Position numbers and translations under genes: made by a program. From NCBI GenBank assembly GCA_025345505.1, contig JANVCC010000048.1:3640640-3704639 (forward strand): a stretch of 64,000 bases of DNA, written 5' to 3'. A model generated the notes under the pieces. The model did not search any database. It was not told the DNA's origin and worked only from the letters and a program-made list of their open reading frames with translations. Positions 11,292 through 24,300 of the stretch are shown piece by piece. Each line of letters begins with the position of its first letter. The stretch's first letter is position 1. This DNA is from Todiramphus chloris collaris. Its lineage: Eukaryota > Chordata > Aves > Coraciiformes > Alcedinidae.

Positions 11292-11715
11292 CAGAGAATC
11301 ACTGAATGGTAGGGGTTGGAAGGGACCTCTGGAGATCATCGAGTCCAACCCCCCTGCCAGAGCAGGGTCACCCAGGGCAGCCCACACAGGAACAGAGCCA
11401 GGGGGGGCTGAAAAGTCTCCAGAGCAGGAGACTCCACAGCCTCTCTGGGCAGCCTGGGCCAGGCTCTGGCACTCTCACAGGGATGAAGTTTCTCCTCATG
11501 TTGAGGTGGAACTTCTGTGTTTCCCCTTGTGACCATTGCCTCTCATCCTATCCCAGGGCACCACTGCAAAGAGCCTGGCCCCTTCTCCTTGCCCCCCACC
11601 CTGCAGGTATTTGTAAACAGGCTTCTCTTCTCCAGGCTAAACAGCCCCATGTCTCTCAGCCTTTCCTCATCAGAGAGATGTTCCAGTCCCTTCAGCATCT
11701 TCATAGCTCTTCAGA
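11292..11715 (-). mobile_element. CR1 LINE copy (antisense), young subfamily
   Basis: The + strand shows the inverted 3' end: CAGAGAATCACTGAATGG, GGGTTGGAAGGGACCTCTGG, AACCCCCCTGCCAGAGCAGG. It then runs through the whole 3' UTR up to TTTCCTCATCAGAGAGATGT. Over about 210 bp it differs only at a handful of positions from the copy at 15681, so both derive from a recently active source. Confidence 0.95.
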
Positions 11716-12681
11716 GATCCTTCAAGAAGTTCCGTTTTATTCTATGTGCAGACAAAAAAGTGTTCCCAAGCAGGTTAAAAAGAGGAACCAGCAGGACTGT
11801 CCTACCCCAGAAAAATTAAGGTCCTGGATTTTTGATCTTTCTTTCCTGAGTTCATTGTTTTCCCCCAGCTGAAGAGTCCAAAAAATAAAGGTGGAAATTG
11901 TTGTTCCACAAAATTATTCATGCTTTATGATCATGCTAAGAAAACGCACCCTAATTTTTGCCTCTTCCTTAACCTAGGATATGAAGGTATGTCCTTTCTC
12001 TCTTAAAAACACGATGAAACATTTTCATATGATGAAACATTTTTTTCATTCTTGGTAAATGTAACTGTTTTATAAACATCCAGAGTTTCAATATTATCCA
12101 AACCGAGAAGTTACAAGCTGATGTAATTCACAACCAAGATGTTTTGTTTGGTTGGTTTTTTGACCAAGTGACACCACTGTTGACATTATAAGAGCACATG
12201 CTTCCCATAGGCTGTATGAGCCACTGAGGATGGTATAGGGTTGTTTATACTCTTACCAACTCGGTGATGTGTAATCTGCTGTCTTCCAGTCGGCGGAACA
12301 TCCTCTTCCTAAGCCAGATTGCTGCTGCTGCCTCGCTGCTCCGCGTACGCTTTGCACTGAAGGTGCAGCTCTGTGAAGGGAACAATCCCAGCCAGACATG
12401 TGGTAGGACAGACACATCCAAAGAGTAACCTTTTGGTCTGTGGACTGACGTGGTGCCATCCCAGGTGAAACAGGGCCCCGACTGTGATCTTTTTACATGT
12501 CAGGATCTACCTCTGCTAAGCGTCCTGTTGAACCGGGGTGAATTTTCTGTCCGCATAGTGTTCTGCATGCTGCTGCTTTGGCAGATTTGCTTACTTTCTT
12601 CTTCTAGTTGTACTTTGTAGCACCAAGCCCTCTTCTCAAGAGGGAATAGTTTTCGGAGTTTTAATTGGATGTTTGGTTCTG
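11716..12681. other. Unique intronic DNA
   Basis: Nothing recognisable apart from low-complexity T-rich spots. No supported exon. Confidence 0.5.
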
Positions 12682-12731
12682 ATAAGATGATCTGCTGAGG
12701 TCCCTTCCAACCCCTGACATTCTCTGATAAG
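12682..12731 (+). mobile_element. CR1 3' tail fragment (sense)
   Basis: GATGATCTGCTGAGGTCCC, TTCCAACCCCTGAC and ATTCTCTGAT match the last about 50 bp of CR1. The element is extremely 5'-truncated. Confidence 0.8.
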
Positions 12732-15680
12732 CGTATATTCCCTCCAAAAGTGAAATGTGAAAGACATGTGTTCTGAAGCTTGATGCCACTGCAGCAGCAG
12801 TGCTCTTTGTTACCCAGAAGCTCCTTTAACACTTACTCCATGATAACTACAAGCAAGAAATACTATGACCTACTACTTTGTTAATTTTTCCATCAAAAAC
12901 TTTCTGGGTTTTTTTGTCGTTGCCAATCTTGGCTAGACCCTTCTTGTCCGTACCCTGTCAAGTTAATCCGATGATGAGTCCAGAGGTCACCATCTCTGGG
13001 GGACAAGGGTGGCACAGCCTGGAAAGGTAGAGACAAGGGCAGGGTGGGAAGGGTGTGGGTCCATACGTGTCCCTATCGGTGTGGGAGGGGAGAGGGTTTT
13101 TTTGGCAGCATATGGAGAGCTGGAATTCGTCGGGAGAAACAGCAGAGAGAGTTTCTTGATAAGTTTTCCTTGGATGTATTTATTCTCCTCTGCAGTTTTT
13201 ATTTGTCCTGAACATTACTGAGGATACTGGACTTGGGTTTCTGAAAATATTACAGTGTTTGTTGTGCTTGAAATTCCAGTAGTTTACTTTGAGCCTTAAC
13301 GTTAATGAAGTTTTCTCTCTAGGGAGATTTTGGATAGTGAGAGTAAAGAGCTAGTAAAGCTAGAACTCACATCTCTGTTGATATATGGGGATTAACAGCC
13401 TGTCTGGAAAATTATAAACCCATAATCTATTAGAAAGAGCCTGAGGGACATGATTTAGACTTAAGTCTGAATTTTTTGGAATACTTAAGGTGGAAAACAG
13501 TGTTCACCCCAACAGTGTTCTGTATAGAGGGTGGCAATTAAAGGAAAAAAATTGGTCTCAGTCCATGAGCTGTTGGGCAATCTGCCCTGATGTTGGCATT
13601 AGCTCCTGTCTGGAAATACTCTTGTCTTGACCGTACACGGGATTTAACTGGGAGATGTTTGGTCATTGTTTAGCTGGCACTCGAGTGTGGAAACCAGCCA
13701 GCCTGAGTAAAAACATAGAACGCTTGTTAGGGTGAACTAGAAACGTGCCAAGCCTCGTGTCTGACGGCGTCAGGAAGGCAGTTGTTTCAGCTGCCATTCA
13801 CTGATCATCTTGTTGGAAAATTTCATCGTGTTCCCAAATCAGTGTATGGTCTGCAGAAGATGCCAGTGTTTGGGAGACTTGCACCCCTGCTTCTTGCATG
13901 GTGTTCATTTTGTAGCTAGACGAGTGCGTATGACAAGAAATAGCTCTCTTTATTTTTCAGGCAGAGGGCTGGAATTGGAGAGAAACTTGTCCCACAGTCA
14001 ATCTTCATCTCCGTGGTACTCTTCTTGTTCCGGCAAACGCCTGACTGAACTGTGTCATACTTCTGTGTTACGAAACCTCGACAATACCTTCTAACCCTCC
14101 CCCCCAAAAATAATGCCAAAGAGGTTGAATCCATCTGTTTGCCACACACTGCTCAGCTTCACCCACTGACTGTGTGCTGGGAGCGTGACGTGTACGAACG
14201 GGTGCAACGCTGCTGGCTTTTTAGCTATCGCTAACGCACAGTCACCCGTATTTTCAGCACAAAACCATCTTTACACCCATATGGCCAACAGAAGAGTTTA
14301 TTTCTGAAAAACAGCTTCGCCGTTCCCGATACTTGCTGATTCTGACCCAGGAAGTCTGGCCCGGGCCCAAAACTGCAGTTTCTTTCTGCTTGTTTGTGCC
14401 TGTGACGTCATTTATGCAGACTGTAGACCTCGCTGGAATGCCAAGTATGAAACAGCATCTTGCTGAGGATTATTTTTGCACAGCTAATTATAACATTTCA
14501 AGTAAAAGCCATTTCGTATTCGTTTCCAGTATACTCTTCTTTAAAGTTTAACATCTGTTGAATTTCATTTTATATGCATCTCAGCCCTGTCAGGAAGCAC
14601 TTTCTTAAAGTGTACTAATGCAACTTCTGAAAAATCTCTTTTTTTTTTTCCTATTTTGTTTTGTTTTCTCTATTTCTACATTGTTTATATTATTATGATG
14701 ATATCAGGCACTTTCTCATCTATTTGCAACCTTCCCCTGGATGGGAACTCTGAAGAACTGGTTTGGAGACGTGTTATGCTTTCTTCTGGTTAGTATGACC
14801 TAAGAGACTTCACTTTTTCCTCACAGATCTTGAAAGAGGCTTTATAAATTCTTAAATACCTCTCTGTTGACCTTCCAGAAAGGTTTGCTGCATGGAATTA
14901 GCAATGAATAAAATATATTGACTTGGAGATGACTCAAATTCTTCTGTACTTTTTAGGCACTTCATAGGTATCGTATGAAATTTGAGTTCTGTGAACATTA
15001 CAAGCAGCTTGAAGATTAAAGTGTCTGGACAGGATAAGAAATGTGGGGACCAAATTTCTGACGTGTTGGGTCAGGTGGTGTTGGTGGTTGCTTTTTCAGG
15101 TTGTGATTTTAAGAACGTGAAAGGTGATGTCCCCACTGAATAAAATGTAGGGCTGGAATTGAGAAGTCCAGGTTTCTGATATGTCTTTTACAGATATTTG
15201 GGACCACTTGTATGGGCTTTTAGTCTTAATAGCCTGTTACAGGCACTATCTTCCATCAAGAAACATTAACCCAGTGTTAATGGGATGTGAAATAATATAA
15301 ATTGGCCACGTGTTGAGATGCAAAAATACTGTCAAATGATTTTGTATTAAAGCTTATATGTCTGGGAGAGTGGGTAGGTGGAAAAGAGACCTCAGTGGCC
15401 TATCAGTCTCTGCCTAGAGACACAAATATCACAAACATGCAGGGCCTTTCTACACAAACTTTTTCTTCTTGGTCTTTCAGAACGTTTTTCCACTTTGCTT
15501 GATTTGCAGAGTTCTTGTGGATTGTCCTAATGAAAATGCAGACCTCTTGGCAGTGAGTTAGCACACATTAACACTGCTTCATTTTCATAGCTCCTTTTGG
15601 AGGCATATTTAGGAGTGGTTCACAGACTGCCAGGGGCTCCAGGGCTGGAGGTGAAAGTCCATTGTTTTAGACAGTTCTTG
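12732..15680. other. Unique intronic DNA
   Basis: No gene or repeat recognised. A perfect cAMP-response-element palindrome TGACGTCA occurs at 14403-14410. T-rich tracts lie near 14640. Confidence 0.5.
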
Positions 15681-16032
15681 TCATAGAATCCTAGAATGGT
15701 AGGGGTTGGATGGGACCTCTGGACATCATCGAGTCCAACCCCCCTGCCAGAGCAGGGTCACCCAGGGCAGCCCACACAGGAACAGAGCCAGGGGGGGCTG
15801 GAAAGTCTCCAGAGCAGGAGACTCCACAGCCTCTCTGGGCAGCCTGGGCCAGGCTCTGGCACTCTCACAGGGAAGAAGTTTTTCCTCATGTTGAGGTGGA
15901 ACCTTCTCTGCTTATTGTTCTTTATCTTATTGCTGGGCACTACAGAAAACAGACTGGCCCCTTCTTCTCAACCTCCACCCTGCAGATATTTATAGACATT
16001 AATAGGGTCCCCTCTCAGTCTTCTCAAGACTA
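15681..16032 (-). mobile_element. CR1 LINE copy (antisense), young subfamily
   Basis: It begins TCATAGAATCCTAGAATGG followed by the inverted CR1 3' UTR and ends near TCTCAGTCTTCTCAAGACT, where it is 5'-truncated. It is nearly identical to the 11292 copy for about 210 bp and then diverges where a different UTR variant begins (CTTATTGTTCTTTATC). Confidence 0.95.
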
Positions 16033-19000
16033 AACTCAAGTACTTGAGTGTTCCAGTAGTTTAGCTAAAGCCAAAAATACCTGAAATTTTACTATGGAGA
16101 GAATGGGGTATGTGAAAAGAGAAAGTAGGGAGCTCTCTTAGTCTGCTGTTATGAGATGACCAATGTACACATATGTGTCAAGTCTAAGGATTTAAAAAAG
16201 TGTTTGATCATTATAGTATTGAAAAGGTCATAATACAGCAGTGTGCAAACATGTAGCAAATCATGTACTCATGCCAAAATGTATTGCTGCAGATTTCCAA
16301 GTACTAGATTTATTATTAGAGAAGGTGGACTTAGCATGAACTCTGAAAGATGCCTTACGGGAGGAAGCCAAATATTTGAGGACGGTCAGAAGCACAGGAG
16401 GAAGCTAGAGTTCTGCCACACACGTGGAGTTCAAAGTCCTGTTGTTGAAGATGCTGTATTTCAGCTGCTCTATTTTCTATTGTCAGAGAGCAGAAAATGG
16501 AATTTATAGATAGAAAAACTAAAAACTTCTTTCATAAATTCACTATAGGGTTTTTCATGAATGCAGCAGTGTGTTTGATACGTGCATAATTTGTTTTCCT
16601 TCAGTTTTCAACTTAAACTAAATCTGGCATTGGGATTGAGTATACCTAGCAAAATGTGGGAAATGTGTCATCCAAGTCCTATTTTCTCCTTTTTTGGCAC
16701 CTTAAAAGAAAAAAAATGATCACGCACGATTTACATAAATGCTCTAACAGAAACGGAGTAATTAAAGGCTTTTTAGTTCAAATTTTATTCTAGGAAAATG
16801 ATCAGGGTCCAGTAATTAGCTGGTGTGGAGAATTATAATGGAGGAGCAAGAAGCACTGCAGTTAATTCTTTATATGTAGCCTAGTCTAAGCTATTTCTTT
16901 CTTGAATTTGCCTGAAGTTGATCTTTACCAACTTGAATTGGCCAGTAGGCAAAACCCCTGAGTAGTTAACGGGCTGTGGACCACATCATGCTTGCCTCTC
17001 CTTCTTGGCTTGGCTTTTAACTTCTTCACCTACGCTCCGAAGATCTTCTGAAGGTCGCTGGAATGCTGTGTTGCTACGAGCTGTGTCTTGGGAAGCCTGC
17101 TGTGAATGACACGGCGTCATCTTGCACAGACTGAGGATAATTCCGTGCTGCTTGCCTATAGATGTGGAAGTTCTCTGCACGCTTTCCATCTCCCCTGTAC
17201 CCCGTGGGATATTTTGGTTTAGTAATTGTGGATTTCGACCTTTGTTTTACAGCTCTCGCCATGTGTTTTCCTTTGTAGAGAAACTAAAGAACCACTGGTT
17301 TAATAAAAACATTTTCAATAATTATACACACTAATGCACTTCCTTTGATTGTGGCATTAATGATACATAACCCCTACTGAATTTGTCAGTCCCAGTCAAC
17401 CAGAAAGATAAACTGAGCAGCTGTGACTTTTAGCAGAACATTTTGAGATACGAGCACACTGAAAAATTACTGTTATTACCAATTATTCTTCTCTGCAGAA
17501 TAGGTATAAAACCCTACTTAAATCTTATGTATAAAATCATACTGGGGATCACACGTGAGCATTTCTGCACGCTGCTGTGTTTTTCTACTAGAGACATTTA
17601 CTTCAGAAATAGTGTTTTGTTTTTATGTCATTGTCCATGTGTGCAGTTCTTTCAGTAAATGAGCAAGGTCAAATGATATTTGCTGTTCTGGGAGTCATTT
17701 TCTTTTTTAATTGTTTATCTGTGTCTTTGTGGATGAGTAAGTCTGTTAATGTATAGAAAAACAGTTTAAAGAGTGCAGTTCTTCTGTTAGGTGGCGTAGA
17801 AACGTACCCTTGATGTACAAGGCACCTGCTAGGTGTGTTGAGAGACTACTCATTCCTTTGTTGAGCTGCTTTCTTTCTGGGCTATGCTGTGTTGGTGCCT
17901 ACACAGTCCTACACTTATACCTCCCTCTTATACTAAACTGGAATAAAACACAAACCTGTTTGGGGTGGGCTTTTTATTGCTGCATGTCTCCTTTTAGATC
18001 TTGGTCCTCTAGAACCAGGCGAGCATTAACCAGGTGATGGTACGTGACTAGACTGTTGGCTTCTGCCAAGGGTTTGGAATTACCGTAATGTTTTCCATAA
18101 ACATAGAACATTAGACCTTCAGAACTGAGAGAAAAACCTTTTGTAAGGCCTTGAAACGTGACTGACTTCAGGAGGTCGTGATTTGCACCAACACTGGAAG
18201 GTGTCTGGACCATTAACTCTCCAGTCGTGGCGTTGAAGGCACCTGCCCACCTACCATCATCTGTCCCTGCTGCTGGGTGGTGGGTTTGAAGACAGCCAGG
18301 CTTCCTTGCTTGCCTCTCCCCGCTGCACCTTGCAGCACGGGGACTTGTTTGTGGTCCCCACGGTGTTGTGGATGTGCAGCCCCTTTCCTGCTGCAGATGT
18401 CATCACGGCGGGGAGCACTGGGTGGGTAAGTGGGTAGTTGCTGGTGTTTTGTTGAGGAGGATGAAGAGGACAGACAGTCCCCATGCTAATTTGTCATTTC
18501 CTAACACCTAATGCAGCTCATTAAAAATAAAATACACGCTTCTGTGAGTGGAAGGCTGATGTGTCCAGAAGCCTGTCTTGTCTCAGAGCGTTTGGATGGG
18601 CCTATTAAGTACTTTACCCTGCTCTATAAACCTCGTTTCTTTAAATTTCTATAAATTAAATCCTCTCGCACTACGGAGTGTCTTTTCCTGGTTTCTTTGG
18701 TTTGTCAGGAAGCATTTGTATCAACTCTTAGGTTTCTCAGGGCACGATCGATTTCCTTGTAGGGGAAATCGGTTGGGCCAGAGGTAAGCAAGTGGGAGAA
18801 AAGTTTAATTTGGTGAGCTTTGATGAATATTGCATTGCTGTTTATGGCCTGAAGCAAACATCACTCAGCTTAATAAGTCTCAATCCAAGTGCATCAAGTG
18901 GGATGTGGTTCAGTTTCCTGGTTTGTTCTTTTAAAGGCGCTCTACAGAGTTCAATGTGTCAAATTCCATCTAAATTTAGGGCAACAGTCCTTGAATAAAA

Positions 19001-21094
19001 AGTGTTTTTTTTTTTTTTTCCTTAGGACTTTCAAATATTTCATGGTTATCTTGCATTTACCCACTTTTCTTCTGCGTTTTGTATAATATGCTGCTTTCAC
19101 TCTGGATTGCTTGGCAATTTCCTATTATTAAATCAATACACTGAGATTAAAATCTCTTCTTTAACTGAAATGTATTTCTGTCTGTGATACTTGTTTTGTG
19201 TTTTAATGCAGACCATATTTTAAGATGAAAGAACAGTTGCTTTTTACCATAGTAACAAAAGACATAAGGAGAGAGTCAGAGCTGGGTGGTGGTGTTAGTA
19301 ATTGGCAAATAACATTTCAGCAGGAAGAGACTATCTGTGAATCCAGTAACGAAACACTCTCTTTGTAACAGAATACCTGGGCACAGAATTTCCAGGGAGA
19401 GAGAAGGATAAAAAGGAGGGGACAGGTTCCTTGGTTTTCAGGTAATCTTAGACTTTTTTAAAGTTAAAATTCCCAGTTTAGTGGAGGATGGTGAAACAAC
19501 AGGAGAAGTCAGCTGTTAGCTGAATGTTTTCATCAAAGCTGATTTTTCTCCAGCCAAAATAAATTGTTCATTTATACAGAAGCGTGGAATAGCTGAATTT
19601 CTTTTGAACTTTCCTCTTAAAAATATTTGCAGGTGGCTTCTCTACACATTCCTGGTTGTTTCTTAGCTTTTAAAGCTGTGTGTTCTGGAATAGGATGGCT
19701 GTCTAGATCCTTGTTAACTTTATCTGTAAAGTGGAAAGAGTAAAACAAAAAACAAAAGCAAATTATTTTTCTAGAGCAAGCGTGTCACACAAAGAGCTAT
19801 TCAGAAACTCCTGTTGAGCTTTAAGTGGACTCCCGTGTCAAATCAGAGCAATAAAGAGCTTGACTACAGAGGGAGGTTCATCAGTTTTCTCCAAGTAAAT
19901 GAAGCTGTTTGTATGTTTTATTACTTTAGGTTTGAAATATCAAATTGTTCAGGGGGTGGGCAGAAATTACACGCTCAAAATTGAGAGATTCTAGGATGTG
20001 AAATACACAGTGGGTCTGTTTTCAGGGAATTTTTTTGCTTATCTGAACAATTCTTTGCTACAAATCGAGCAGCCTTTGTTGCCAGTTACAACCACCTTTT
20101 ATTTTTATTTTATTTTATTTTGCCCTTTTCTATCCTTTCTCATTTCCAAGTGTTTCCTGTAATATAGAAACAAACATACTGGGTTATGTCTGTGATGGAA
20201 ACTACTTGAGCTTTACAAGAAGTAGTTCTTCAGTGTCACAGAAAGAATCAGAATGGATGTTCTTGCTTTGGTAGTCACTCCTGCCTGGAGTCACGGCTGC
20301 TTCTGGCATGAACAAAATCTTTTTTTTTTTGGGTTTTGAAGCCAAATTCTTTCATATTTTGGGTCAGGAAATTACTGATGCTTATTCATTTACTTTACAG
20401 TTAGACTGAGTACGTTAATCACCCCCCTGTCTTGAGGGCATGAGTGGGAAGCCGGGGAGCACCAAGGTGGTGGGACCTCATCCCAGCTGTGGGTGCAGTT
20501 TGGTGTTGGGTGGGGAACATTGCACACTCTCATCCCCTGGTGTTTTCAAGTAGATCTATTTTTAAGTATAATAATATTCTGGTGGGAGGGATAGAAGAGG
20601 GTGTTTTATTAGGTTACAGCATAAAATTGCCAGCTGTCATGCTGCTCTGCTAAGGTAGATTTATCAGATTCTCAGTGTTGCTGTGTCTGGCCTGTCTTCT
20701 GACACATGGTATAGAGTTTTATAGACCCTGTTCTGGGTCATGTGGAGACACCGTCTGAGTGGAACGAGCATTCTTTCTAAATAGAAGAGATTTGAAACAT
20801 GTCAGTTTATTAATTATACGTTTGTGTATGTGAGATCACCCTTGATTATTTTCTAGACTGATGAATACCTTTGCTTGTCTTGCTGCTTGGCTTTTCTTTG
20901 GTTTTGGGAAAAAAACAGGAATTGTAACTGGTGAAAATAGATTTTGCAGTATTTACATGCAGTTGTGCCTCTGAATCCGCTGTTCTGCAGCGTATGCTTT
21001 CATGTGGTGGCACTCTTTCTAATTGACACTTTTTTGGGGGCTGGATGTTGCATCTCCAGGTTTTTAAGCTGTCCCTCTTTCTTCTTCCAAGAAT
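16033..21094. other. Unique intronic DNA, about 5 kb
   Basis: No mobile element or exon recognised. Contains a T12 run near 19008 and a (TTTTA)n patch near 20098-20121. ORFs are short and unrelated to known families. Confidence 0.5.
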
Positions 21095-21356
21095 GATAGA
21101 ATCAGAGAATTGTCAGGGTTGGAAGGGACCTTAAAGATCATCTCATTCCAACCCCCCTGCCATGGGCAGGGACCCCTCCCACTAGAGCAGGTTGCTCACA
21201 GCCCCAGCCAGCCTGGGCTTAAACACTTCCAAGGATGGGGCTTCCACCACCTCTCTGGGCAACCTGTGCCAGTGTCTCACCACCCTCCTGGGGAAGAAAT
21301 TCTTCCTAATGTCCAACCTGAATCGACCTCTCTCTAGTTTGAATCCCTTCCCTCTG
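21095..21356 (-). mobile_element. CR1 LINE copy (antisense), second subfamily
   Basis: It begins GATAGAATCAGAGAATTGTC, then CCCCCCTGCCATGGGCAGGG, CTAGAGCAGGTTGCTCACAG and CTCTCTGGGCAACCTGTGCC. This UTR type differs from the copies at 11292 and 15681 and matches the copy at 43041 closely. Confidence 0.93.
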
Positions 21357-24300
21357 CAGCAGAGAGGCTGGTGTAGCAGTGAGCATGGCAGACCCATACG
21401 AGAAGCATGTGTCCTCATTTCTTCCCACCCCCCCTGCAAGCTTCAGGACCCAACACTCTCTTGTGTGCTGATTTCTGAACAGTAGGAGAAGTACGTGCAT
21501 ACCATAGAAGCAAAACCATTGTGTCTTATTGTCAAATGTCCTTAACTGAGTCTTTCAGAAATATTTCTAGGAACCCTTGCGTAACATCTTTGTTTCTTAC
21601 AGAACTAACTGCATTGTAAAAATGATTATATATGTGTAATTTCTAGGTACTATTGGAGAAATATTGTTAGCATCATTACTTACGAGCTTCTGAGATCCAG
21701 TTTACATTTCTTTAATTTAATTTGGATTTTCCTGACTTGGCTCATTAAAGTCCCTGAGAGAGATGTACATCAAAATTAATTCTATCAATGGTTGAATTGC
21801 TTAAGTAACTGAGAGAACTCAATTTCCAATAGGTCATAAGATGTTGTTTAGATAGTATGCTTATGTTTCATAAAATGAGATGTTATAAACCCTATAGATT
21901 CTCATCCAAGACGACTTTCAGAGAAGCAATGGCCTCTGACAAGGACCGTGGAAATTACTCTTGCACATACACTGTGTAAGTGCCTTTTTGTAAATTCAGT
22001 TACTGAGTATTGGAAATAGCAGAGGAAAAAAAGGTGATGTAGGTGCTGTAATAGAAACTTAATAGTCACAAATAGGATTCTAAAAGGGTTAATTTTTATG
22101 AAAAGTAAAAAAAAAAAAAACAACACTTCATGGAACACATCGTGCTGTTTCACCTCACCATGAAGGAACTTTCTGAAAAGCCAAGTCAAGGTCTACTTTT
22201 CCAGTAGACTTAAAAATGTGTATGTGTCAGAACTGCTGCAGTTGTCAAGTGTCAAGGGTTTTGATGAGTCTGTGCTGTAGCAATTCTCACTCTGATCTTG
22301 TGTGAGAATTTCAGTTTTCCAAAGCTGCTGTTGTGGGAAAATAAACTATTCCTATTTTTTTTCCCCTTTTGGTTTTTTTTCCCCCCGTTCCCAATGCCTT
22401 TGGTTACTTTTGGAGCACATTTCATGTACATTTTTCACTTAAAATCACCATCAAGCCATGAGTTTGGGTTTGGGCTTCTTGTCTGATTTCTCTCCCTCCC
22501 CCTTCCTTTTTGTGGCAATGCAGGCCTATAAAAATAGCAATTATAATCTCTCTAATGAAGTACCTGGTTTGAAAGGCGTGATGCAATTCCAATACCAGAA
22601 CTTCTGGGGTTTATAGAAAGACTGGTGTCATGGAAAGTGAACATGTAAACCTTATTTGCAAAATACTTTGATATATTTAGAAAGGTTTTAAAATCTTATT
22701 TAGTTGTTGTTTGGTTTTGTTAGGTTTTGGGGTTTTTTTCATGGAAAGAAGTAGAAATACAACGTAATATGATTTAAGCTAATGAAACCCAGAATCCCTT
22801 AGAAAACAGAGCATAGCAGTGTTGTGCTGCTACTCTTTTACTCTGAACATTTAAGGGCTGTAAAACTATTTATCACTTTGCAGATGAGGAGAAGGTGCTT
22901 GATGATCCTACTGTTGTGTGACTGAGAAACTTCCATTCTCACTGGAGGAGAGTGAGAGTCCCTTCCTCCAAACATGCCCTGAAATGCAGAGAAAGCCCTC
23001 AGAGTTCAGAGCAGCTCTTTATTATCTTGATCAGCATTTCTTTCGTGCACTGAGACTTCTCAGAGAAAGGCCAAGAGACTCTTCTTGGAGGAGCAGAGTG
23101 AGCTCCTTGCAAGCGACCTGCGTTCTGGAGGTGACCAGACCTCTGAAAGAAGCTCGTGTGGTGCATCTGCCTGATGAGAAAATGAAGCACTAAACAGAAG
23201 CAGTCACCCATCAAGTCACCCATGAATTCTCTTGCCTGGAAACAGAGCCAGAGGTGACTGTACTAAAATGCAGATGCCGTGAACTTGTAAGTTCCTTCCT
23301 CTTGCACCTGACTGATGATAGCACTTCTCACGCTGTCAGAAGCTGTTACCCAGGATTCTTTCAGGGTTTTGTAACCCAGAAAGGGCAGCAATGCAGTTGT
23401 AAAAATTGCTTTGTTGGTATATATAAACAGTCTTTAAATTTGGTAATAAATACAGTGAAGTCTCATTAAATTAAATAGGACTCTTAAGGTTATTCCTGAG
23501 GTGATCACACACACACTGTGATGTCCAGGCTCATTTGATACTCATCCTGAGGTTTCTGTGGATCAGCTTGATACAAATTGGTGTAGAAAAACTTGTTATG
23601 TTTGTAATTGGGAAGTTTTGCTTTGAAATGCACCGTTGGCAAAGAACAGCTCTGATTGGGGCTGAACAAGTGGCGTAAATAGCACTAAATCCAAACGTCT
23701 GGCTTTAGATAATTTTCAAATATTTGTGTAAAATATTTGTATTAGAAATATATATTTAATTTTGGCTTAAAGACTCTATAAACACAAAGCCAATGTGTGT
23801 GGCTTAAGATGTCCTTGAGCTGCAAGTCACTAGAGAGTGGAGATAAAGGAAGTGTTTTTGCCCTGTTCTTTTGGCATCTGCTGTTGGAGCTTTTAAGAGA
23901 CAGAATACTGGGGTGGATGGATCCAGTAGAGCTCTGTGTCTGTGTTTTGCAGGTGGCATGTGTTTGTTTCTTTCTTCGTTGTGTTGTTGTTTTTTTTAAT
24001 TGATTTAGTAAATACCAGGTTTTCTAGAAAGACCTGAGAGTTGCTTTTCCACAGGAACCGAACTGTGTCTTTAATGTACCTAGAAAGTACCAGTGGACTT
24101 ATCTGCTCAAATGTCAAACCGGCCTGCTGCTGAATGCTATTACATTGTTAATTTGTTTTAATGCCATTTTTATGTGCCTGCTGTCTAGGGATGCGAGTTC
24201 ATCATCAAACAGTATTGATCCCCCTGGATGCCTTTAGAAAGTAAGGATGCTCAGAGAAACCCTTTGGAGACAGATGTAATGTTGGCAGCTGCTGACTGCG

